Shown: positions 33,601 through 44,770 of the stretch, piece after piece
Layout: each line of letters opens with the position of its first letter
Numbering within the stretch: position 1 is the first letter of the stretch
Program-made: the position numbers and the translations under genes
NCBI GenBank assembly: GCA_039707465.1
Contig: CM077643.1
Span: 377,263,919-377,327,918, forward strand
Direction of reading: 5' to 3'
Source: Rhabdophis nuchalis
Taxonomy: Eukaryota > Chordata > Lepidosauria > Squamata > Natricidae
DNA: 64,000 bases
The notes under the pieces: generated by a model
Database searches by the model: none
Told to the model about the DNA's origin: nothing
Seen by the model: the letters and a program-made list of their open reading frames with translations, nothing else

Positions 33601-34145
33601 ATTGGACTAGATGACTTACAAGGTCCCTTCCTATTCTGTTAATCGGTTAATATGAAGAACGGTTACAGGAAGTGGGCATGGCTAGTCTAGTGAAGAGAAG
33701 GGCCAGGGGAGACATGATAGCAGTGTTCCAATATTTGAGGGGCTGCCACAAAGAAGAGGGAGTCAAGCTTGCCTAACCTCCCTTGGGGACTTAAGATAGT
33801 TTTAAATTGGGTTTTAAAATTTGGTTTTAGCGCAGGATGGGGTTATTTAATAGTTTTTTAAATTATATTTATTGTATTTTTGTATGTTTTTTTTAAATTT
33901 CCTGTGCGCCGCCCTGGGTCCTCTGTGGAGAAGGGCAGGGTATAAATTTAAATAAATAAATAAAATAAATAAGCTATTCTCCAAAGCACCCAATGGCCAG
34001 ACAAGGAATAATGGATGGAAACTGATCAAGGAGAGATTCAACCTGGAAATGAGGAGAAATTTTCTGACAGTGAGAACAATCAACCCATGGAATAAAAGTT
34101 GCCTTGAAAAGTTGTGAGAGCGTCCCTTCCAACTCTGTTAATCTG
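33601..34145 (+). mobile_element. CR1 LINE pieces interrupted by a LINE 3' UTR
   Basis: 33601-33650 is a CR1 tail (GGACTAGATGACTTACAAGG). 33649-33769 and 33966-34145 are coding parts (YEERLQEVGMASLVKRRARGD-like, then FSKAPNGQTRNNGWKLIKER-like). They join at AAGCT, which is repeated on both sides of the insertion. Confidence 0.85.
33770..33965 (+). mobile_element. L2/L3-like LINE 3' UTR (copy I), AATAA tail
   Basis: CTTGGGGACTTAAGATAG, then GTGCGCCGCCCTGGGTCC and GGGTATAAATTTAAATAAAT. Five-base duplication AAGCT at its edges in the CR1. Confidence 0.85.
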
Positions 34146-34774
34146 AATCTATCTAAGATTTCAATGGCTGTTAGCTAGGATGTAAATATATCAATTAAAT
34201 CTCCATGTTCAGGTATATTATTTCTAACTATCACAAACTGGAGGAGTAAACAGTGACTCTTGACTTTTCAGCTTTTTTTTCTTCAAGCACCAGCTTAGTT
34301 GTTTTAGAGCCAAAGGAATTGCTAGAGGGAGCAATGGGATCCAAAAATATTTTGGCATTTAGCACTTTTTTCCAATTTAGGGTAGCTTCCTTGTTTGATT
34401 AAATTGCCTTGTTCCAGTTCATTGTATTTTAACAATTGATCTCCTGTCATTTTTGCATCACATGCCTGATAAATAACAGAATGATAACTTAGAAAATATA
34501 GCTATAAAAACATAAAAAACACTGCTAATGATAATGGCTAGAGTCATTTGTCTGGATTTCCAATTATGTAAAAAGGTTCTATTCACGCTCCCATGAATAG
34601 ACTAGAAGCTGCTGACAGATTTCTTCTCTCGACATGGAGAAGTTGGAACTGTTAACGATGTAATTGATGCTCATGTCACAGTTGGAGATAAAGCAAGTGT
34701 GCCCAGCCCTGTTATTCTTGTTGATGTCCATGGTCCTTTTTCAGGCACAGTTAGAAAGTCAGGATGTTATAATA
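34146..34774. other. No recognised feature
   Basis: Unplaced AT-rich sequence. Confidence 0.5.
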
Positions 34775-35433
34775 CAGGTATTCTTCAACTTACAGCCATA
34801 ATTGGGACCAAAACTATCATTGCTAAGATAGGTGATTCATGTCCAATTTTAAAATCTTGTTTGCCACATGTATTGAGCACTGCAGTTGTTAAGTGAACCA
34901 CACAGTCATTAAGAAAGTCCAGTTTCCCCCTTTGACTTAGTTTATCAGAAGCTGGTTGGCGGCCATGGCCAGAAATATTAATAGCACTTAGACTTATATA
35001 CAGCTTCACAGTGCTTTCCAGCCCTCTCTAAGCAGTTTACAGAGTCAGGATATTTCCCCCAACAATCTTGGTTCTCATTTTACCGACCTCGGAAGGATGG
35101 AAGGCGAAGTCAACCTTGAGCTGGTGAGACTCGGACTGTCGAAGTTCTGGCAGCTAGCAGCCGGCAGTCAGTAGAAGCAGCCTGCAGTACTTCACTCTAA
35201 CCACTACACCACCATGGCTCATGGTGATCATGAAAGGGTGATCATGTGATCCTGGGACACTGTAACCATCATAAATATATGCCATTTGCCAAACACCTGA
35301 ATTTTGATTGGTTGTCTATGGGGATGCTGCAATGGTTGTAGGATGCAACAATCAGTTATAAGTCACTTTTTTTCAGTGCTGTTGTAAGTTAGAATGGTGG
35401 CTCAACAAATGATTGTAAATTGAGGACTATATG
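34775..35433. mobile_element. Mariner-like element holding a SINE
   Basis: CAGGTATTCTTCAACTTACAG at the left edge and AAATTGAGGACTATATG at the right are diverged inverted termini flanked by TA. The SINE at 34981-35222 is inside. 38590-39005 is another copy with a SINE at the same place. Confidence 0.7.
34981..35222 (-). mobile_element. tRNA-related SINE2 inside the mariner-like element
   Basis: AATAGCACTTAGACTTATATA tail on the left; the head is on the right (complement of GGTGTAGTGGTTAGAGTG). Confidence 0.88.
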
Positions 35434-35468
35434 TAATTAGATGTTGGATTAGGATTGATGAGACTCAG

Positions 35469-35604
35469 GCAGGGGGTAGAATTCAGCAGGTTCTGACAGG
35501 TTCTAGAGAAGCGGCAGTGGAAATTTTGGGTAGTTCAGAGAACTGGCAAATACCACCTAAGGCTGGGACCAGAGTGGGGAGGGAATGGGGATTTTGCAGT
35601 AATC
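35469..35604 (-). mobile_element. hAT fragment of the GTGAAATTC group
   Basis: TAGAATTCAGCAGGTTCTGAC, then AGCGGCAGTGGAAATTTTGG and AATGGGGATTTTGCAGTAA. Its other end is missing. Confidence 0.75.
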
Positions 35605-36798
35605 TAACAGTCTACAGTTAGAAGGCAGTTCACTATGCAGAGAAAGAATATTGGAAAAGAGGCCTGGTGCCTTCATACCATCATCTTTCTGTCCATCACA
35701 ATGGAAATAATAAAGCTTTTGGTCTCTAGAGGGAGGGTAAAAAAATAAGATCATAAAATCTAAATTTACCTAGTGCTCCTCTGAGAACAGGCATGTACTG
35801 AGATAAATCCCCCCCCCCCAATACTATCAACCATATGCCTGAATCAATAATCTTCTGAGCTTTCAAATGTTAATTTACTAAAGCTCTGATGAAGTTGAGT
35901 AGGCAGTTAATATTTGGGTCTGGCTTTAAGTTCTCTCTGTGGCATGTGCACACACACACACACACACACAGACACATGCACTGCACAAACACAAATACAC
36001 AGGCTCCTTGCAATGCTGGGAATGGCATAGGATTTGCACAAGCTGCACAGTAGGATGTGTTAATGACTTGATGCCATAGGATGGGGAAGCTGGGATGATC
36101 TTCTCCTAGAAGGGGAGATTAAGCCCTTCAGACAGATCTAAACAAGTTAGTTCCAGAATCACAGAATTAAATTCAGGAAGGATAAATAAAATTGCATAGT
36201 GCACAAAGACGAGAAACAAGGATGGATATTAAGAGGTAGAAGAGCTATAATTAGAAATGGATTGAGAACTTTGGAGTTACTTCTCCATCATGTGAGAAAA
36301 GCAGATCTAGAAGGAAACAGTTTCTCATATTCTGGATGTAAATGACCTCCGTATCTGAAGGGATCTTCTATAGGGATCAGGCTTAATAGCTGTTGAATAC
36401 ATTCTCCCTTCTTTGTCATTTATCTCATTTCTGTTACTTTCAGACCTGCTGTGGAAGTATTGACTTCCTCAAATTAGAGGACTGCAGCCATTATAGGCAG
36501 CAGATGATACCACATTATTTTGTGTAATGTTGTTGGCCACAAAAAAAATCTCATGACGTGTAGCGTGAGTTCAGGGAACAAGATTTCACTATCTTGTAAG
36601 GCCTGACCCATTTTTATTTCTAAAAAAATTAACAAGTTATCAGGTACCAGCATGATAACATCCCTTGTCGCCAACCTCCCCCTTAAATGTATATGGGTAT
36701 ATGAAGAACCTCTCCTTATATGTTTACATCAAAATGAATGCATCTGGTAGTGTCTTGTGTGAGAGAGCGAAATAAGATAAGGATAAGGAAAAGAGATA
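35605..36798. other. No recognised feature
   Basis: About 1.2 kb with only an AC run (35950-35970). Confidence 0.5.
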
Positions 36799-37015
36799 CA
36801 GGGAGTTCTTGTTTAGCAACTGCCTCATATAGTGACTATTCACAGTTAAAACAGGGAAGAAATAATGTTGTGACTGGTACTTGCATTTACAACCATTGTA
36901 AGTCTGTAAAGTAAAATAAAGCTCAAATAAAATAAGCTCAGATGCAGTTTCACTTAGTGAAAGCTTCACTTAACAACCAAGTCTCAATTGTCATCTTAAA
37001 TGAAGTTTAACTGTA
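36799..37015. mobile_element. Possible diverged mariner-like element
   Basis: GTTTAGCAACTGCCTCATAT, CACTTAACAACCAAGTC and a final AACTGTAC resemble the family at 25856-26201. Termini are poorly kept. Confidence 0.45.
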
Positions 37016-37045
37016 CCGAGGTAGCCTTTGAAGGACTTAGTTAAG

Positions 37046-37059
37046 TCTATCTATCTATT

Positions 37060-37127
<68 letters not shown>
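37046..37127 (+). repeat. (GATA)n microsatellite with mirrored start
   Basis: CTATCTATCTATTG followed by about 18 GATA units, which can fold back on the first units. Confidence 0.96.
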
Positions 37128-37129
<2 letters not shown>

Positions 37130-37130
37130 T

Positions 37131-37605
37131 GTTTTCACAACTTCCTGTTAGGACCCCATTAAGGGAGGAGATATACTGTTTCCTTCTCTGCCTTTCAGCT
37201 CATCACCAGAGACCATCTAGACAGAGAACCATGAAATTACGTTGTGTAAATTTTTTTAGATATGTGTGTTAGTTTTATGAGCTGATCAAAAAAAAATCAG
37301 CTCATAAAAACTAACACACACACACACACACACACACACACGTACATATATATATTCGTAGATTTCATATATATATATATATATATAATCTATGAAAACA
37401 TATTATTATTATTTATTGGATTATTATATATATATAATTGTTCCACAACACCCTGTTAGGTCCCCAATTAAGGGAGGAGACATACTGTTTCCTTTTCTGC
37501 CTTTCGGCTCATCACCAGAGACCATCTAGACAGAAAGCCACGAGTTCCATTGTGTGATTTTTTTAAATATGTGTGTTAGTTTTATGAGCTGATAAAAAAA
37601 AATAC
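37131..37605 (+). repeat. Two tandem copies of a 125-bp unit with hairpin and AC/TA tracts
   Basis: Unit AGGGAGGAGAYATACTGTTT, CATCACCAGAGACCATCTAG occurs at 37131-37257 and 37437-37563; a third copy is at 45010-45131. The first is followed by GAGCTGATC and its complement GATCAGCTC-like sequence (37266-37320), then AC and TA tracts. Confidence 0.85.
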
Positions 37606-37734
37606 ACACGCACGCACACACACACACACACATACATACATACTTATGTGATACATATGATGCATATATACATACATACACAAACATATACATACATACA
37701 CACAAACACACATATATGTGTGTGTGTTGCATTT

Positions 37735-37900
37735 GCGCTGATAAATAAATAAATGAATGAGACTAGTATAGATCTATTTCAAGCTATTTAGCTCTCATCA
37801 GCTAGCCATACCCTTACTGGGATTCGAACCAGGGAAGTATTAAATGTGAGGCAGTTGTAATTACCACTAGACCACTGGTTCTCCTCCAGATCAGGTGAGC
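37735..37900 (-). mobile_element. SINE-like repeat with tRNA-type promoter
   Basis: On the minus strand GTGGTCTAGTGGTAATTAC is A-box-like and TGGTTCGAATCCCAG is a good B box, about 40 bases apart. The 3' part is shared with 44.8-45.3 kb (CTAGCTGATGAGAGCTAAA, TAGATCTATACTAGTCTC). Confidence 0.7.
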
Positions 37901-38362
37901 CAGGGGAATAAGTATATATGTTCTTGTGTCACAACACAATATATGACACAAATATACCTGTGCTGCCTTCTTCTCCTCCTTTTCCTTATCCATTTTATTC
38001 GCCCCTAACATCAGCGAAGCAGAGTTGCTAATAAAGATGGAACCTTGAAATAGGGAGGAGGAGGAGATGAGCATTTGGGAAGCTTTGCAGAAACCAGCAA
38101 GCAAAGTAAAGCAGCAGAATACAAAGATGGTATTTTTCCTTCAAAGAAAATGAAGATGGAAAGTGCTACAAAGGCACAGCAAGGAAAAGTACAAGTATAA
38201 AAGCACAATGTAGAATATTGCAAGTATTGTAAACGCTGGACAGTAACAGAGAAGAAAAATGCAGGAAAAAATTCCAGAGAGGAATTAAGAAAATATAGAA
38301 TGTAGCATTATAATAATAATAGTAATAGGATAGGACATAGAGTAGAAGCAATAGGCAACACA

Positions 38363-38530
38363 TACAATACAATACAATAGCAGAGTTGGAAGGGACCTTG
38401 GAGGTCTTCCTAGGCAGGAAATCCTATACCGTTCCAGACAAATGGCTATCCAACATCTTCTTCAAGACTTCCAGTGTTGGGGCATTCACAACTTCTGGAG
38501 GCAACTTCTGTTCCACTGATTAACTGTTCT
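38363..38530 (-). mobile_element. CR1 LINE 3' end
   Basis: Complement of the CR1 tail: ATACAATACAATAGCAGAG through AACTTCTGGAGGCAACTTC. A small internal deletion removes CTAGTCCAACCCCCT. Confidence 0.92.
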
Positions 38531-38589
38531 AGCTACTAATCTACACGTTTGTAAGTTTAACATTTCACTTTGAAATCTTTGAATCACAC

Positions 38590-39005
38590 AGTCATTAAAT
38601 GAACCTGATTTCCCCTATTGACTTTGCTTCTCAGAAGCTGGCTGGCAGCAAGGGACAGACATAGCAATAGCCCTTGGACACATACCACTTCACAGTGCTT
38701 TCCAGCCCTCTCTAAGCAGTTTGCAGAGTCAGCATATCGCCCTCAACAATGTGGGTCCTCATTTTACCCACCTCCGAAGGATGGAAGGCTGAGTCAACCT
38801 TGAGCCTGGTGAGATTCGATCTGCCAAACCTCTGGGCAGCTGGCAGTCAGCAGGAGTACATTGCAGTACTGCATTCTAAGCACTGTGCCATCACAGCTCA
38901 TGGTGATGATATAATGGCGATCATGTGATCCTGCGACACTGCAACCATCATAAATATATGCCAATTGCCAAGCACCTGAATTTTCATCAGTTGACTATGG
39001 GGATG
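38590..39005. mobile_element. Mariner-like fragment holding a SINE
   Basis: CACAGTCATTAAATGAACC, CAGAAGCTGGCTGGCAGC, and after the SINE CATGGTGATGATATAATGG, GATCATGTGATCCTGCGAC. The same order is at 34.8-35.4 kb. The outer ends are lost. Confidence 0.75.
38660..38900 (-). mobile_element. tRNA-related SINE2 at the same site as the 35-kb copy
   Basis: CATAGCAATAGCCCTTGGAC to CTGTGCCATCACAGCTCATG. The junctions with the host element are the same as at 34981-35222. Confidence 0.88.
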
Positions 39006-39235
39006 TCTTGGGGAAATATTTTTTAAAAAAAAGATCTGTCTAGAGTCCTGTGATTTTGTGGCTTTTTGGGGTCTATTTAGGTTGTAATCAGGGGTGGGTT
39101 CCAGCTGCTGCTACTGCTCAGTTTGCTCACACTGTTAGTGTGTGCATGTACAATACTAAAAAAAAAGAAAAAAGGCTTCTGCATAGAAGCCAAAAACTAG
39201 ATGGTGCTGCCTATGGTGCCGTCAAGAGAACCAGT

Positions 39236-40165
39236 TCAGGGGCATGCCAGACCGAGTGGCTGTGGTTTCCGGCTGCCCGGTTCAACCAGCTCACTCCATC
39301 GCTGGCCATAGGGGGCGAACATCTTGCCCCTGTGGATGGGGTGCGCAATTTGGGTGTCCTCCTGGATGCCCGGCTGTCCATGGAAGATCAAGTGACAGCC
39401 GTGGCCAGGAGGGCGTTTTACCAGGTTCGCCTGGTCCGCCAGTTGCGCCCCCTATTGGATCGGGACGCCCTTTGCACAGTCACTCATGCTCTCGTGACAT
39501 CCCGACTGGACTATTGTAACTCTCTCTACATGGGGCTCCCCCTTGAGGTGCACCCGGAGGCTTCAGCTGGTCCAGAATGCAGCCGCGCGAGCAATAATGG
39601 GGACCGCAAGGTACGCCCATATAACACCGCTCTTGCGCGAGCTGCACTGGCTGCCTGTCGTCTTTCGGGTGCGCTTCAAGGTGCTGGTTGTCATCTTTAA
39701 AACGCTCCATGGCTCAGGACCTAGCTATCTGCGGGATCGGATCCTGCCTCATACATCCTCACGGCCGATCCGCTCCCACAGAGAGGGACTTCTCCGGGTG
39801 CCGTCCACTAGACTGTGTCAGCGGGCGACGCCCAGGGGAAGGGCCTTCTCTGTGGCGGGCCCAGCCCTCTGGAATGACCTTCCCCCCGATATTAGAACGA
39901 CCACGGACCTCCGCTCCTTCCGTCGAAAACTGAAAACACACTTTTTCTGCTTGGCCGGCCTTGGTTAGTCTCTACCTCTGGGGTGTTTAGGGAATTTAGT
40001 TTTAATGGGGTTTTTAGCGCAGGGACGATCAATTTAATCTGCTTTTATTTATTGTATTTATTGTTTGTATATATTTTTATATGTTTTAATTTCCCTGTGC
40101 ACCGCTCCGAGTCCCCTTGGGGAGAGGATGCGGTATACAAAATTAAATATTATTATTATTATTTA
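39236..40165 (+). pseudogene. L2/L3-like LINE (copy J), long C-terminal part with one frameshift
   Basis: First frame: QTEWLWFPAARFNQLTPSLAI, VRNLGVLLDARLSMEDQ, AFYQVRLVRQLRPLLDRDAL and LDYCNSLYMGLPL. One extra C in the run at 39538-39542 shifts the frame; it continues open (39543-39968) as CTRRLQLVQNAAARAIMG to LKTHFFCLAGLG. The break is a single indel, so the copy is young. It begins just after the catalytic YADD box would lie. The 3' UTR ends in ATT repeats. Confidence 0.93.
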
Positions 40166-40214
40166 TTATTTATTAAGTTACTACCTATTCGGCTGAACTG
40201 GCATGAACTAGCTT

Positions 40215-40438
40215 AGAGCTTAGAGCTCTGATACAAGTCAATCTTAGCCAATGAGTAAATGTATTTTAGAATTTTAATGGGAATGTTTTAGCACAGGTTT
40301 AGAGTTTAATTCATTTTAGAAATCATTACTGTATTTATTGTTTGTTTGTTTATTTTAATTTCCTGTGCACCACCCTGGGTCCATCTCGATGGAGAAGGAG
40401 CGGTTATACAAATCGAATAAATCTTAAATCTTAATCTT
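40215..40438 (+). mobile_element. L2/L3-like LINE 3' UTR (copy K)
   Basis: AGCACAGGTTTAGAGTTTAAT, then GTGCACCACCCTGGGTCC and CGAATAAATCTTAAATCTTAA. Confidence 0.8.
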
Positions 40439-40468
40439 AACTGGTAGGAACCCACCTCTGGGTTCATT

Positions 40469-41169
40469 TAAAACAATAACAACCTGTGATAGTTATGAAA
40501 GGGAAAATGTACTTTAACATGTACCACCTGTTGGCAACTTCTCAGAACAACTCTGCTTTTTCTCTGGACCAGGCCGGTGTCCTCCATGACAGTAGCGTGA
40601 TCCTGGGGAAAGTTGTGTTTGGTTAAAGGAATTGCCAACAAGTATTTATGTGCATTTTCACATGCATTTGAATGCACCTGTTTGATTAACTCAGGTAGGT
40701 TGAGGAAGGGTAAGGAAAGGAAGAAAAATAAACTGCTGTTCCATGTAACACTGTTTTGCAATTCTAAGATGTGTGGACTTCAACAATTCCCTTGCCAGAA
40801 AACCTCATTTAGCTACTCCCAGCTTGCATTCCTTCATAATCACAGTACACTGTATCTGGCTAATATGAGCCGTACAAGGAAGAGAGGAATATGTGGAAGT
40901 CCTTCTTTCAGATTTTCTAATTCTCTTTTTTTCCTGGTCTTGTTTCTGTGAAAGCAAAATTAGTTCACATTTAAGCATATATGTCTCCTACTCAGAGGTG
41001 TCAGCAAAGTGTACTCCAAAGAGCCAAGATAATATCCACTATGGTACAATTGAAGTTCTGCCTCCTTTTTAGGTGTGCCACAGAGTTTCAACCACACCAT
41101 TATGATCTATTCTAAGAAAGAAGCAATTTCTTTTGGTAACAAAAAGAACTTTTTGTTCTTCTCCTTTTC
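40469..41169. other. Unplaced sequence with half a palindromic MITE
   Basis: TTCTAAGATGTGTGGACTTCAAC at 40757-40780 matches one MITE arm. Nothing else recognised. Confidence 0.45.
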
Positions 41170-41266
41170 GCGAATAAATGGAACAGGTATGAAATAGCCA
41201 CTACCTGGCTCAACAGTATTACCTGCAACAAGGATCTAGGTGTCCTGGTGGACCACTGCTTAAGTA

Positions 41267-41759
41267 CCATATTTCTCGGACTATAAGATGCAGCGGAGTA
41301 TAAGACGCACCACGATTTTGAAGAGGTAAATTTTTTTAAAAAGTTTTTGCACTCTGCATGCCTCCCAAACCCTCTGCATGCCTCGTTTTCCATGAAAAAC
41401 GGGGCATGCAGAGAGTTTGAGAGGCCTGCAAAGTGCTCCTGGGGGTTGGGGGGGGCGGCAAAAATGAGCAAAAAAGGCCCATTTTTTTGCAAAAAACAAG
41501 ACATGCATAGGCTTTGGGAGGCTTGTAGAGTGCTCCTGGGGCGGGTTTACAAATGAGCAAAAAATTGCCCATTTTTCGCTCATTTTTGCCCACCCTGACC
41601 CCCAGGAGCACTTTGCAAGCATCCCAAAACTCATCCAGTTTGGTGAACAGGGTGGGGTTTCAAGAGGCCACAAATGCTGCATTCAGTGTATAAAGTGCAC
41701 CCAGATTTTCACCCTCTTTTTTGGGGGGGGAGGTGTGTCTTATACTCTGAAAAATATGG
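41267..41759. mobile_element. Mariner-like element in the CR1, TA flanks
   Basis: Termini CCATATTTCTCGGACTATAAG and its near complement at TTATACTCTGAAAAATATGG, each next to TA. The interior has repeated and inverted GTGCTCCTGGGG and ATGAGCAAAAAA units. Confidence 0.88.
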
Positions 41760-42159
41760 TATGTTGTGTTCCAGCTGCCCAAAAAGCCAGTGCAGTCCTA
41801 TGCTGCATCAACAGAGGAAGAGCATCAAGAACACAAAAAGTGATAGTATAGTGCTCTTTATTGCACTGATGAGGCCATACTTGAAATACTGGATCCAATT
41901 CTAGTCACCAAGGTACAACACAAATGTATGTTAAGAATGTTTAGCTAGGTATGTTTAATCTTACAAAGAGAAGACTTAAGGTTGGACTAGAAGACGTACA
42001 AGGTCCCTTCCAACTCTGCTATTGTATTGTATTGTATGACACAACAACTTTCTTCCATTACTTGAAAGGCTGCGACAGGGAAGAGGGGGCCAATTTGTTC
42101 TCCAAAGCACCTGACAGTAGGATATGAAGCGATGGGAGGAAGCTTGCTAGTGGAAGATC

Positions 42160-42673
42160 CAGGGGTGAAATTTAGCAGGTTCAGGAGAACCGGTAGCGGA
42201 AATTTTGAGTAGTTTGGAGAACGGTCAAATACCACCTCTGGCTGACCACAGAGTGGGATGGGAATGGGGATTTTGCAATATCCTTCCCCCAGGAATGGGG
42301 AGGGAATGGGGATTTTGCAGTATCCTTCCCCTGGAGTGGGAGGGGAATGGGGATTTTGCAGTATCCTTCCCCTAGGAATGGGGAGGGAATGGGGATTTTG
42401 CAATATCCTTCCCCCAGGAATGGGGATTTTGCAGTATCCTTCCCCTAGAGTGGGATGGGAATGGGGATTTTGCAATATCCTTCCCCCAGGAATGGGGAGG
42501 GAATGGGGATTTTGCAGTATCCTTCCCCTGGAGTGGGATGGGAATGGGGATTTTGCAATATCCTTCCCCTGGAGTGAGATGGGAATGGGGATTTTGCCGT
42601 ATCCTTCCCCTGCCACGTCCACCAAGCCACATTCACAGAACCAGTAGTAAAAAAAATTTGAATTTCACCACTG
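42160..42673 (-). mobile_element. hAT element with internal minisatellite, TSD GGAAGATC
   Basis: Starts CAGGGGTGAAATTTAGC, ends GAATTTCACCACTG. GGAAGATC is at 42152-42159 and 42674-42681. Host is the CR1 copy. Confidence 0.95.
42243..42612 (+). repeat. Minisatellite of about 40-bp units inside the hAT
   Basis: Nine or so units of GAATGGGGATTTTGCARTA plus TCCTTCCCCYRGAGTGGGA. Single units of the same motif occur in the related hATs at 17.8 and 52.45 kb. Confidence 0.93.
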
Positions 42674-42860
42674 GGAAGATCCAACTTGGAAATAAGGAGG
42701 AATTTCCTGACAGTGAGAATGATTGATCAATGAAGTAGTTTACCTCTGAGAGTTGGGGGGTGTTCCATTGGAGTTTTTCAATAAAAGGTTGTATAAACAT
42801 TTCTCTAGGATGGAATAAAGATTCCTGCCTTGGGTAGCAGGTTGGAATAGAAGTCCATCA

Positions 42861-43186
42861 AGGTTGCTTCCTGTCCTATGCCTGTATGATTCTTTACCAG
42901 ATACACTATCATATTTTACAACATTTGTGAGTAGACATAATGGGATTATACCAGCTAGCATATGGAAAGTGGAAAGATGAGAACTACCTATCATGGGTTT
43001 CTCTGAAGGCAAGGAGATAGTTGCAAATAGTTGCAAAAGATGGCTGAAAGTTTCTTTTGAGTCAAGAAAACCATGCCTTTTTGTCTGTAGGATTGTTTCC
43101 AAAGTTTGATATCTGTGCAGAAGTTACTTTTTTCTTAGAATATGGAGGGGTTGTTTCATGCTTGAGTTTTTTTTAAAATAAGAATT
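42861..43186. other. No recognised feature
   Basis: Unplaced; a 120-codon minus frame has no motif. Confidence 0.45.
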
Positions 43187-43532
43187 ATAGCTCAGTGGCT
43201 AAGACCCTGAGCTTGTCAATCAGAAAGGTCAGCAGTTGGGCGGTTCGAATCCCTAGCACCGCGTAATGGAGTGAGCTCCCGTTACATGTCCCAGCTTCTG
43301 CCAACCTAGCAGTTCGAAAGCATGTAAAAATGCAAGTAGAAAAATAGAGACCACCTTTGGTGGGAAGGTAACAGCGTTCCGTGCACCTTCAGCATTTAGT
43401 CATGCTGGCTACATGGCCACGGAGACATCTTCGGATAGTGCTGGCTCTTTGGCTTAGAAATGGAGATGAGCCCTGCCCCCTAGAGTCGGGAATGGCTAGC
43501 ACATATGTACAAGGGGAACCTTTACCTTTTTA
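43187..43532 (+). mobile_element. Sauria-type SINE, nearly full length
   Basis: TAGCTCAGTGGCTAAGACC (A box), GGGCGGTTCGAATCCC (B box), tail GGGGAACCTTTACCTTTTTACC. The first few bases of the head are lost or changed. Confidence 0.93.
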
Positions 43533-43550
43533 CCTTTTTAGAATAAAAGG

Positions 43551-43915
43551 CAGTTGTATCCACACTGACTTCAAGTAGACACCCCCAAGAGTACTGACAG
43601 GGTCATCTTATTTGTGTTTATTTAAAAATATTTCTGTCTCTTTGGCTCCACTGGGCTTCTCTCTATATAAATGATTTCCACCTATTTTCTAATATCGATT
43701 GGTGTGATAGGATGGTTTTATGTATTTCTTTTGATTGCCCAACTCACAAGTGCAACTTTGGGTGACTGACAAGAATGAAAAATGCAATGTATATAATTTC
43801 CAAGCCCACTAAGACAAAATGGTTCCTGGACATACCATTGACCAGTAATGAGACTACAATTACTTTGCTGGCCTCACTGCCTGGCAAAACACCCAATTCT
43901 TCAAGGCTTTCTGAA
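43551..43915 (+). repeat. Dispersed duplicated segment (copy 2)
   Basis: Matches 28973-29286 closely, with an extra block of about 85 bases (43662-43745) absent from copy 1 and a 10-base loss near 43578. It begins right after the SINE tail. Confidence 0.85.
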
Positions 43916-43916
43916 T

Positions 43917-44107
43917 GTTAGCAATAGCACTTAGACTTATATGCCACTTCACAGTGCCCATTTGGGATTTAGTCATGCCAGTCACATGATCTCGGAGACG
44001 TCTTTGGACAGTGCTGGCTCTTCGGCTTTGAAACGGAGATGAACACTGTCCCCTAAAGTCAGGAACGACTAGCACATATGTGTGAAGGGAACCTTTACCT
44101 TATACCT
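43917..44107 (+). mobile_element. Fused SINE pieces
   Basis: 43917-43957 is the complement of a SINE2 tail (AGCAATAGCACTTAGAC). At 43958 it changes to the 3' half of a Sauria-type SINE (TTTAGTCATGCCAGTCACATG to GGGAACCTTTACC). Confidence 0.82.
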
Positions 44108-44770
44108 AAGAATGATCAGGCAACTCCTGGGAAAAGAGGTTATCAATGGCTACTGCTTAGGCTCTGAGAGGTGAGATGGTAGGTTCAGAACGGGAAGTGT
44201 TTCTATTCCAGTTGGTGGGGATTACAAGCAGGATGATGCTCCAGACTCATATGCTGCTTTGTGGGCTTTATTTCTAGCAGAGATTATAGAGAGAGGGAGA
44301 TCACCCATTCCTGTCTTGGATTAATTGTAGAGGGAAGAAAGGCTATCTCTGCCTGTCACCCATGCTTTCTTAATTCTTACTGAACATTTTAATTGTCACT
44401 GTTTCTGTTCAGATACTATGAATCCATGGCAGCTATCCTGATTGCTCAGTTCATAGAAATCTGATTTTAAAATGTCCAAATAGTTGATCGGTTCCAAACC
44501 AATAATGATATGAAGAGGAATAGAAGATGGGAAGAACTTCCTTCCATCTGCAAACCTAGAATTGCCACTGCTTAGAAGAAGCCAGAAGAAATGTTCAACA
44601 TCTAATATCCCTGCAGCAAAACTTTGAATTCAGGAGTCAGTTTTCCTTATCCTTCCATAAAAAAACTAGCACTATACTTTTTGTTGAATTCCCCTTTCAG
44701 CTCCTAATGATTCAGGATAGATTCTTGTCTTCCATCACTTCTGGATATCAGAGTTCAAGTTGTACTTAAA
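44108..44770. other. No recognised feature
   Basis: Unplaced sequence. Confidence 0.5.

Larger units (their letters stand above)
39089..40460. mobile_element. GGTGGG-type hAT with two LINE insertions
   Basis: Starts CAGGGGTGGGTTCCAGC, ends GGTAGGAACCCACCTCTG. Flanking octamers do not match well, so the TSD is decayed. LINE copies J and K are inside. Confidence 0.75.
41170..42860 (+). pseudogene. CR1 LINE with several insertions
   Basis: Order of parts: 41170-41264 (LNSITCNKDLGVLVDHCL-like), 41762-41920 (CCIN, IALMRPYLKYWIQF), a separate CR1 tail at 41978-42038, then 42040-42159 (FFHYLKGCDREEGANLFSKAP-like) and 42674-42860 (RNFLTVRMIDQ-like). Interrupted by a mariner-like element and a hAT. 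No frame survives. Confidence 0.85.
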
